Positions 8,614 to 16,000 of a stretch of DNA of 26,704 bases are shown here, piece by piece (position 1 is the stretch's first letter; each line of letters opens with the position of its first letter). This DNA is from an uncultured Oxalobacteraceae bacterium. GTDB lineage: Bacteria > Pseudomonadota > Gammaproteobacteria > Burkholderiales > Burkholderiaceae. The stretch spans positions 1-26,704 of the forward strand of contig CAMLIL010000082.1 in NCBI GenBank assembly GCA_946480015.1. Reading direction: 5' to 3'. Under the pieces are notes generated by a model, which was not told the origin of the DNA, ran no database searches, and saw only the letters and a program-made list of their open reading frames with translations. Position numbers and translations under genes: made by a program.

Positions 8614-8686
8614 GCCGATTTGAGCGCTCAGTAACGATATTGACCCGGCTGTAGTGCTGGCACCGATAGACACCTGAAAGAAAGAC

Positions 8687-9304
8687 ATGAATCGTTTGCC
8701 GCTCCTTGCCGATTTCATCCTGTTGATCGTGCTGTGCGCCTCGTTCGCCTATTGGGGCATGGTGTTCTTCACACCGCAGTCGCGCCCGCTCGCTCCGCCC
8801 GCGCAGCAGCTGGGACCGGCCATGCCGAGCATCGAAGCGGCCGCAGGATTGTTCGGCGGCCAACCGGACGGCGCGGCACTCGCCGGACATTTCCGGTTGA
8901 TCGGCGTGATCGCCGCCGGGCCGGACGGTGTCGCCATCCTGTCCCCAGACGGCAAGCCAGCGCAAGTGGTGGGCGTCGGCATGCAAGCCGCGCCGGGGGT
9001 GACGGTGAATGAAGTGTACGCCACCCACGTGCTGCTCAATGCGGGCGGCATGAGCAAGCGTATCGACTTGCCGGAAAACGCGAAGGGGGGATTGATCATC
9101 GGCGCATCGGCGGGCCCGTCCGGTGCGCCAATGCCGGCGCCGGTCATCAATGCCAGCAATGGTCAGACGCCGAGCCAGCAGCAGGCGGCCGTGGATTACC
9201 ACAATATCCAATTGGCCGACCAGCATCCTTTGCTTCGCAGGCCCAGCGGTATGGGGCCTCCGGCAGGGCGGGCGAAGCCGACGATGATGCCTGCCGGCGG
9301 GTAG
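8687..9304 (+). CDS. GspC-like type II secretion inner-membrane protein (HR domain), orphan
   Basis: A 205-residue bitopic inner-membrane protein. It has a short cytoplasmic start (MNRLPLLAD), a membrane helix at about residues 9-29, a Pro/Ala-rich linker, and then a GspC/PilP homology-region domain at about 64-130 (FRLIGVIAAGPDGVAILSPDGKPAQVV through VYATHVLLNAGGMSKRIDLP). In type II secretion the GspC HR domain contacts the GspD secretin, linking the inner platform to the outer-membrane pore. The C-terminal ~70 residues are low-complexity, with no PDZ or coiled coil. No other gsp gene is in the window. Its place between two secreted xyloglucan enzymes suggests a link to their export, but that is inference. 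The ribosome site is weak (GAAAGAAAG before ATG). Confidence 0.75.
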   Translation: MNRLPLLADFILLIVLCASFAYWGMVFFTPQSRPLAPPAQQLGPAMPSIEAAAGLFGGQPDGAALAGHFRLIGVIAAGPDGVAILSPDGKPAQVVGVGMQAAPGVTVNEVYATHVLLNAGGMSKRIDLPENAKGGLIIGASAGPSGAPMPAPVINASNGQTPSQQQAAVDYHNIQLADQHPLLRRPSGMGPPAGRAKPTMMPAGG

Positions 9305-9306
9305 CC

Positions 9307-9345
9307 GGATGAATCGAGAGTGCCTGCCGTGCCCACGATTCATCC
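9307..9345. terminator. Inverted repeat between convergent genes
   Basis: GGATGAATCG (9307-9316) and CGATTCATCC (9336-9345) are perfect 10-bp arms around a 19-base loop, between the GspC-like gene and the 3' end of the GH31 gene. The position suits a two-way terminator, though T-tracts are poor on both strands. Confidence 0.5.
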
Positions 9346-9356
9346 CTTACGGTCCA

Positions 9357-12269
9357 CTAGAACTTCACCGACACCGGCTTGCCCGAATAGGTGATCGACT
9401 TCGTGGCGCTTGCCGGTTCGATCGCGCTGGCGTTCCCAGGGCTGACCAGCACGACATTGAGCTTGCGCGTCTTGACCAGGCCTGAGTAGGCCCCTTTGCG
9501 GGCACCGACGGTCAAGGACCTGGTGGCGTCGTTCCAGATCAGGTCATAGGTGGCATACCGTCCCTTTTCGTAATCGTAGGTTTCGTTGTCATCCTCGTAG
9601 ACGGTGAATTTGCCGTTGGCCCCAGGATAGACACGGATCTCGTACGGCGCGTCGGGCCGCTCGGTGGCATATTGAACGACAGGCCCCATCGGCACGATCG
9701 CGCCGGCCCGCACATACAGCGGGAAGACATCGAGCGGCACCTCCTTGCTCACCGTCTTGCCGCCGCTGAAGCGCTCGTGCGTCCAGAAGTCATACCAGTC
9801 CGTACCGGCGGGCAGGTAGGTCTGCATCGTGGTGTCCGGCACACCGGCATCCTTCGCCGCGCGGGCCATTTGCGACGGGGTACGCCACGCCAGCCGCAGG
9901 TTGCGGTCGGAGGTGGCCTGGTAATACTCCAGGGTGACCGGTATGCTCTGGCCCTGCTTCAAAGTGACTTTGGTGCCGGCGTAGCGCTTGCCGCCGTTCT
10001 TCCAGTCCTCGACGGCAAGCTTGCCGTCGATGAACATGCGGTAGCCGTCATCGCCTTCCACGCCCAGTTCGTACTCGCCATCCTCAGGCGCCACGATGAA
10101 CCCGGTCCAGCGCGCGGAGAAGTTCTCCAGGCTCGTCAGTTTCGCCGGAATGTCCGCCAGCGGCGGGCCTGGCCACTGGAAGTCGATGGTGGCGTCGATG
10201 GTCTGGCCCTTGGGCGATTCGAAACGGCGGCCTTCGAAGTACTGCCCGGCCAGGCCCGGCTTGCCGTCCGGCGTACGCAGCGCGCTCGCCGGGATCGTGG
10301 TGGCGGGCGGTGGGGGCATCCGGTACATCTGGCGCGTGACCGGATGGACCAGGAACGACGGTCCGAACTGGAAGGCGTCGTTGATATTGCGGACGCCGCG
10401 GTCATCCGGGAAATCCATCGGCAGGGCCCGCATCAGCGTATAGCCGTCATGGGTGACCTTCCAGCTCAGGCTATAGATGTAGGGCAGCAGCCGATAGCGC
10501 AGGTGGACGGCGTCGCGCAGCGCCTTGTACATCTCGGGATCGGATTGCTTGAACAGATAGGGCTCGCGCTCGATACTGGTGCCGTGGATGCGCATGAGCG
10601 GATTGAAGGCGGCGTATTGCAGCCAGCGGGCGTACAGCTCGCGGTACGAGGCGTTCTTTTCGCCACCGGGAAAATCGCTCGTGACGAAGAAGCCGGCGGT
10701 ATCCTGGGTCCAGTACGGGGTGCCGGTGATGGTGACGTTGACCCCGCCGTTGATCTGTTCGAGCAAGGTTTGCCAGCTGGCCCGCGTATCGCCGGACCAG
10801 GAGGCCGCGGCCGTCCTTTGCGCGCCCGCCCAGGCCGAGCGCGTCAAGGTGAAGACGCGCTGCTTGCTGGTGGCCCGCTGTCCCTCGTAGGTGCCCAAGG
10901 TGGTCATCAGGGAATAGGGATTGAGGTAGCGGGTGAAATCGCCCATGGCATTCGTGCCCAGCCCCTTGATGTCGCGTTCGTTGTCGGCGGCGCTGTGGGC
11001 CGCCGTGCCGACTTCCACTTCGGTACCGTCCATCCACAGCGCGTCCACGCCGGCATCGAGCAGGCCCTGTTTGACGTGCTTGAAGTAGATCTTCCGCCCC
11101 TCCGGGCTGAAGGCGTCATAGATGCGGGCCTTCTTGGAAATCCAGTGGAGCGGTTCGAAGCGCAGGCCGTGCTGGTCGAGTTCCTTGGCCAGCGCCGTGT
11201 CGTTCCCGATCGACGGCCAGATCGACACCATGAGTTTGAGGTGCATGTCATGGATAGCCTTGGTCATGCCCTTCGGATCGGGAAACCGCTCGCGATTCCA
11301 GGTCATGCCGCTCCAGCTGCCGTCCTTGTCGCTGCCCCAGTACTGCCAGTCCTGCACGATATAGTCGAGCGGGAACTGCTCCTTGCGGAAGGTTTGTGCC
11401 ACTTCGAGCAGGCGGGCCTGGGTCTCATAGCGTTCCTTGCTCATGAACAAACCGAAGGCCTGTTTCGGATACATCGGCGCCGCGCCCGTCAGGTCGCGGT
11501 AGCCGGCGACGACCTGGTCCAGGGTGGCGCCGGCCATGAAGTAGTAATCGACGCCGCCCGGTGCGCTTTCCGCCCACAGAGAGGCTCCCTCGGTGGTGTC
11601 CTTGAAGCGCATCTTCGAATACGTGTCCCACAGGATGCCGTAGCGTTCCGACGACATCATGACCGGAATGACGATGCCGATATTGGTCTGCACCAGCAGC
11701 AAATCCTTGTTGCGGCGATTGAGCTCGCCTTCGCCTTCAAAACCGAAGCCGTAGATGCCTTCATCGGGCTTGAGCGTGAAGGTGTTCCGGGCTTCATAGG
11801 TCGGCGCGCCGGCCACGTCGATTTTCTTCAGGGTCTGCGGCGCGGCCTGGTTTTCCCGCGTATAGACCTTGCCCTTGGCATCCTTGAAGGTAATCGCGCC
11901 GGTCGATTTGTCGATGACGATGTGAAGCAGTTTGCTTTCGAGCGTCAGGGTGTCGGCGTTATCACGCGTTACAAAAGCGATGGCCGCAGGCTTGCGCGTC
12001 ACGACGATGCTCGGATGGCGCCAGAAATTCTCGGCAAGCGTCGTGTTCACACGGACCGTCGCGGGGCCATAGAAGATCACGTTCTTGGTCATGCCGCCCA
12101 CACGGACCTGCACACCGTGCTCGATCAGCGAATACGAAAAGGGCGCGGCCGCGACTGCGACCTGCATCAGGTGTCCATTGGCGTCGAGGCCGGTAGGCGG
12201 TTTCGCGTCAGCGCTTCCAGCGAGAACGGCGAGCAGGGCGAATGCCGATAGCGGGGTATGGTTTCCCAT
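9357..12269 (-). CDS. Secreted GH31 alpha-xylosidase with PA14 domain
   Basis: A 970-residue GH31 enzyme expected to remove terminal alpha-xylose from xyloglucan oligosaccharides. It has a Sec signal peptide (residues 1 to about 22, ending SADA), an N-terminal beta-sandwich, and a catalytic barrel with VQDWQYWGSDKDGSW. The nucleophile is D414 in WMDGTE and the acid/base is D494 in SWSGDTRAS. A PA14 domain follows at about 672-800 (GQYFEGRRFES, GDDGYRMFIDGK, LEYYQ), and the end is a DUF5110-like region (YEDDNETYDYEKG). The alpha-xylosidase Xyl31A of Cellvibrio also carries a PA14 domain, but inserted near the N terminus; here it sits after the barrel. The start at 12269 is chosen over upstream frames because of AAGGA five bases upstream and the signal peptide. 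It is divergent from the 13026 operon across a repeat-rich region. Confidence 0.9.
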   Translation of the reverse strand: MGNHTPLSAFALLAVLAGSADAKPPTGLDANGHLMQVAVAAAPFSYSLIEHGVQVRVGGMTKNVIFYGPATVRVNTTLAENFWRHPSIVVTRKPAAIAFVTRDNADTLTLESKLLHIVIDKSTGAITFKDAKGKVYTRENQAAPQTLKKIDVAGAPTYEARNTFTLKPDEGIYGFGFEGEGELNRRNKDLLLVQTNIGIVIPVMMSSERYGILWDTYSKMRFKDTTEGASLWAESAPGGVDYYFMAGATLDQVVAGYRDLTGAAPMYPKQAFGLFMSKERYETQARLLEVAQTFRKEQFPLDYIVQDWQYWGSDKDGSWSGMTWNRERFPDPKGMTKAIHDMHLKLMVSIWPSIGNDTALAKELDQHGLRFEPLHWISKKARIYDAFSPEGRKIYFKHVKQGLLDAGVDALWMDGTEVEVGTAAHSAADNERDIKGLGTNAMGDFTRYLNPYSLMTTLGTYEGQRATSKQRVFTLTRSAWAGAQRTAAASWSGDTRASWQTLLEQINGGVNVTITGTPYWTQDTAGFFVTSDFPGGEKNASYRELYARWLQYAAFNPLMRIHGTSIEREPYLFKQSDPEMYKALRDAVHLRYRLLPYIYSLSWKVTHDGYTLMRALPMDFPDDRGVRNINDAFQFGPSFLVHPVTRQMYRMPPPPATTIPASALRTPDGKPGLAGQYFEGRRFESPKGQTIDATIDFQWPGPPLADIPAKLTSLENFSARWTGFIVAPEDGEYELGVEGDDGYRMFIDGKLAVEDWKNGGKRYAGTKVTLKQGQSIPVTLEYYQATSDRNLRLAWRTPSQMARAAKDAGVPDTTMQTYLPAGTDWYDFWTHERFSGGKTVSKEVPLDVFPLYVRAGAIVPMGPVVQYATERPDAPYEIRVYPGANGKFTVYEDDNETYDYEKGRYATYDLIWNDATRSLTVGARKGAYSGLVKTRKLNVVLVSPGNASAIEPASATKSITYSGKPVSVKF

Positions 12270-12574
12270 CTGTTTCCTTGGTCGGGGGAGGTATAGGGCT
12301 GTGGTCACGGAGCGGGCGGCCGATTGCGCAAGAGGCGACATGTGCGTTCATGCGCCGTGTAGACAGCACCGGAAATTAGCAGAAGACTTGGATCGGCACC
12401 AATTCCAATTTTCATGTTTTCGATTACAAAATCGCGCTCGCAGTGCTTGTTGGGGCCAACGGTGCACGATCGGCGAAGTGTCCTGAATATATAGGGTACC
12501 ACAAACGTCTTGATTATTTGCAAGGCGATTGATCCGCTGAAAAAAACGTAGACACCGACTCAGCAACGGAATAG

Positions 12575-12594
12575 TATCGATATCGATATCGATA
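12575..12594. promoter_or_regulatory. 20-bp perfect palindrome of TATCGATA units
   Basis: TATCGATATCGATATCGATA reads the same on both strands. The central CG with A/T-rich arms is the style of LacI/GalR-family operators. A related site, TGATATCGATACCA, lies just upstream of the GH97 gene. It could also be a short simple repeat without function. Confidence 0.5.
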
Positions 12595-12687
12595 ACATCG
12601 GCGTTGGCCGACCAAGCTCGCTGGTGATCGCTCGTAGCACCAGGCACGCATCGACGTGCTTTTTTGAGTTGCTTTGTATGTAATGCT

Positions 12688-12701
12688 GGTAACGTTAACG
12701 G
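12688..12701. promoter_or_regulatory. LacI-type operator candidate 1
   Basis: GGTAACGTTAACGG is a near-palindrome centred on CG (12693/12694), inside repeat copy 1. AACGTT-centred palindromes are the usual binding sites of LacI/GalR-family sugar regulators. Confidence 0.5.
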
Positions 12702-12794
12702 TCGCGCTTGACCGATTCGGGCGCGCCGCTGATCGCTTGTAGCACCAAGGCACGCATCCAGGTGCTTTTTTTGAGTTGAACTTTGCATTTGATT

Positions 12795-12806
12795 GTTAAC
12801 GTTAAC
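12795..12806. promoter_or_regulatory. LacI-type operator candidate 2
   Basis: GTTAACGTTAAC is a perfect 12-bp palindrome at the matching place in repeat copy 2, 107 bases after candidate 1. Two sites at that distance could allow co-operative or looping control of the promoter downstream. Confidence 0.55.
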
Positions 12807-12944
12807 GGTTGCGTTTAACCGATTCGGGCGCGCCGGTGATCGCTCGTAGCACCAGGCACCTATCCACGTGCTTTTTTCGAGTTGACTTGTATTGGATATA
12901 TCAGGAACCGCATGAGGCAGGGCACATGCTGACAGGACGCTTTT

Positions 12945-12973
12945 TTGAGCATGAGGGTACATTTGTATATAAA
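12945..12973 (+). promoter_or_regulatory. Sigma-70-like promoter of the lyase-like operon
   Basis: TTGAGC (12945-12950) and TATAAA (12968-12973) are 17 bases apart and 52 bases ahead of the ATG at 13026. The -10 is part of TATATAAAAAACAAC, a 15-mer found again at 26381-26395 with a matching -35 at the same spacing. Confidence 0.6.
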
Positions 12974-13025
12974 AAACAACGGTACTCAACATTGACATCA
13001 AAGTAGTAATAAAGAGGAGACAAAA

Positions 13026-16000
13026 ATGAGAATACAAAAATTGGACAGTTCGTTCAGGCGGATTGTCCACATAGTTATAACGGCGGGCATCGTCGCGGCA
13101 CTTGGTACCTTGCCGGTGCGGGTCGCCCAGGCGGCGGACATCACCACGATCGCCACCAGTTACCAGCCGACGATCAACGAGACGATCGATGCGAACGGCT
13201 TCAAGCGTCCCGGCGTCGGATTCACCAAGGAGATTCTGGAAAACGTCAGGACCCAGGTCCGGGCGCAGCGTGAACCCTGGAATACCTATTTCAATTCGAT
13301 GCTCACTTCTGGCTCCGCCTCGAAGACGCCGTCGATCAAGAACGCCAACGGCGACCAGCCGCGCGTCTACGGGCTCTACTCGCAGTCGGTCAACGGGATG
13401 TTCATCGCCGATGCGCAGGTGGCCTTTACGCAGGCCATCCTGTACTACATCACTGGCGACGATACCTATCGCGCCAACGCGATGAAAATCATCCGCCTGT
13501 ACGAGCAGATGGACCCGGCCCAATACGCGTACTTCACCGATTCCCACATTCACACCGGCATTCCGCTTAGCCGCATGGTGGGGGCGGCGGAAATCCTGCG
13601 CTACACCAGCACGCAGACGCCTGCGCTGGAGTGGACCGACGACGATACGGTGAAGTTTACGGATAACCTGGTCCTGCCGGTGATTCAGAACTTCAACAGC
13701 TGCAATTGCCGTTTCATGAACCAGCATCTCTACACGACGATTGCCGCGATGTCCGGTTACCTTTTTGCCGGGGACCGGGAAAAGTATAACGAGGCTGTCG
13801 AATGGTTCAGCGTCAACAAAGACGCGGTGGACCAGGGACAGAACGGCTCCGTCAAGCAATTGTTCCGCGAGGTAACCAGGAACGACGACACCGGCGAGAC
13901 TGTGCCGCCGAATATCCAGCACGTCGAGATGGGCCGCGATCAGGCCCACGGCGCGGGCGATCTCACCAATGCGGCAATCCTCGCGCGCCTGATGATGGCC
14001 CAGGGCACCAGGATCGACCCGGTCGCCGGCACCGCATCGGACGCGCCGAACGCAGTCGGCCCCTACGAATTCCTGGACGACCGCATTTTCAAGGTCCACG
14101 AGCTGTGGCACACCTATATGCTGGGCTACGAGGTCCCCTGGGTGCCGACCGCCTCGCACACCGATGCCGACGGCAACCCGACGGTCGTCTACCATGGCAT
14201 CTCCGGCTATTACCGCGGACGCATGGGTCAAAATACCTGGGAAACCTTCTACTACTATCTGTACAACCGCGGCATGAACATGGAACAGTTCGCGCCCAAT
14301 TACACGCGCTTCCTCACCACCCGCAACGGCTTTAACTGGGACGGCGTCGATGGCGGCGGCGACTTCTGGATGTTCATTCCGGCCGCGGCGGCCAGCGAGG
14401 GCACCAAGTACCTGCCGAAGCTGCCCGCCGCTTCCAATCTCGAAGTCGACTGGCACTTCACACCGCGCGACACCAATTCCGCCGTCGCCACGGACGACAG
14501 CGCGACCTACATCCGCACCACGGCCACCGAGGCGGGCAGCAGGTACGTCGTCTACGGTTATGGCTGGGGCGCCAGCAGCCTGGGCCTGAGGATCCGGACC
14601 AACGGCATCGCCACCATGGAAGCCTTCTACACCACCATCCAGCTGCCCAACACCAATGGCCAGTGGATGTACGTCAATTTTCCCGGATCGATGGCGGACT
14701 TCGTGGAGATCACGATCAAGGGGGCGGGCACGACGGTGGACTTTGATTACGTCAACGCCAATGGCAGCAGCCTCAGCCTGCCCAGCTTCACCGGGGGGAA
14801 CGCCGAGCTGACCAGCTACAGCTACGCCGGCGCCGGCGTTGCCGTGAGCGCCAGCTTCGCGGCGACCGATTCGAGCCCGACGGCGACGCTGACCTACCAG
14901 ATCGACCACCTGCCAGCCGGCGTCAGCTTCAACACCAGCACGGGCGCGTTCTCGTGGAACCCCAGCCAGGCCGGCACTTATTCGTTCGTGATCCAGGCCA
15001 GCGACGGCACCACCATCGCGACCAAGCGCTTCACTGTGGTTGTGGGCGCCGATCGCCAGGCGACGGTCAATCTCACCACTGCCCCGTATCAGCCGAACGG
15101 CCTGTACGTCGTCTCGACCCTGGCCGCCTACAATGCCGTCTACAACGACATGATGAGCGTGATCTCGAGTGCGACCGATGAGGTGTACTTCCAGAAGCTG
15201 GCCACTCTGCGGTCGGCCGTGGCCGGCCTGCAACTGCTGACACCGCTCAACAGCGACGGCAGCATGAATTACACCAACATGCTGGTAACCAGCACGTTCA
15301 ACACCTCCGTGGCGGCGGCCCAGGACAACGATGCCTTCAGTTTCGTGTATTACGGCTGGGCGCAGAATCTGGCCCACACGCTCGACTTCGGACCGAGTTT
15401 CAAGATTTCGGCAAGCTCGTTCGGCCTGCAAGTGCGTGGCAGCTTCCCCGAGCGCATCGGCGGCACCACGGTGTACGGCTCCAACGACAACGTGAACTGG
15501 ACCCGTCTGACCCCTGGCCTGACCACGGTGACGGAAGAGATGCAGAATCTGCCGGTCTCGGATGAGCTGAAAAACCAGCGCTACCGCTTCATCAAGATTG
15601 CCATGATCCAGCCCTCGGGTCCCCTGCTGGAGCTGTCCGAGTTCCACATCTTCGGCACCCGCTACGAGACCGTGAACAAGCTGACGTCCGTGGCACTGAG
15701 CTCGGATCAGGCGCTGAAGAATCGCATCGTCCCGGGCAATACGGCCAAGCTGAAATTCGTCTCGACCGAGCCGATCAACAATGTCAGCGTCACCATCCAG
15801 GGCCAGCCTGCGACCGTGACCACGACCGACAACCTGAACTGGACCGCGAGCTGGGTGGCCACCACCACGCCCGGATACGGCAAGCTGAGCTTCCTGCTGA
15901 ACTACAAAACCGCCGATGGGCTGGATGCCGAACCGACCTTTTTCACGACCGACAACAGCTATCTGAACTTGGCCGACCAGACCGGTCTGATCAACAACGT

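Larger units (their letters stand above)
12621..12878 (+). repeat. Tandem ~106-bp repeat, about 2.5 copies
   Basis: TGATCGCT[C/T]GTAGCACCA recurs at 12625, 12730 and 12837 (periods 105 and 107). Each copy runs through a GCAC...GTGC dyad into a T-tract (12660-12665, 12766-12772, 12872-12877) and then GAGTTG. Copies 1 and 2 continue with a GTTAACGTTAAC-like palindrome and ACCGATTCGGGCGCGCC. The third copy is cut after its T-tract. A degenerate echo (GACGCTTTTTTGAGC) occurs at 12937-12950. Confidence 0.85.
12270..13025. promoter_or_regulatory. 756-bp divergent regulatory region between GH31 and the lyase-like operon
   Basis: No gene is supported here. The right half is AT-richer and holds, in order, a 20-bp palindrome (12575-12594), about two and a half copies of a ~106-bp tandem repeat (12621-12878) and a sigma-70-like promoter (12945-12973). 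Short open frames crossing it, including the tail of a long antisense frame, follow the repeats and have no ribosome sites. It presumably controls GH31 (minus) and the 13026 operon (plus). Confidence 0.7.

Noticed and set aside
9672..12251. 859-codon plus-strand frame over the GH31 gene
   Set aside because: Shadow frame. The minus strand encodes an intact GH31 enzyme with signal peptide and catalytic residues.
12621..12878. CRISPR array
   Set aside because: The repeats are ~106 bp and tandem, with near-identical content throughout rather than short repeats with unique spacers, and no cas genes are near.
12809..13006. 65-codon frame just before the large gene
   Set aside because: It runs through the repeat, promoter and leader elements and has no ribosome site.
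12348..15647. 1099-codon antisense frame across the regulatory region and the large lyase-like gene
   Set aside because: It is a shadow of the plus-strand gene. Its repeated peptides come from the ~106-bp DNA repeats, and it has no motifs or ribosome site.
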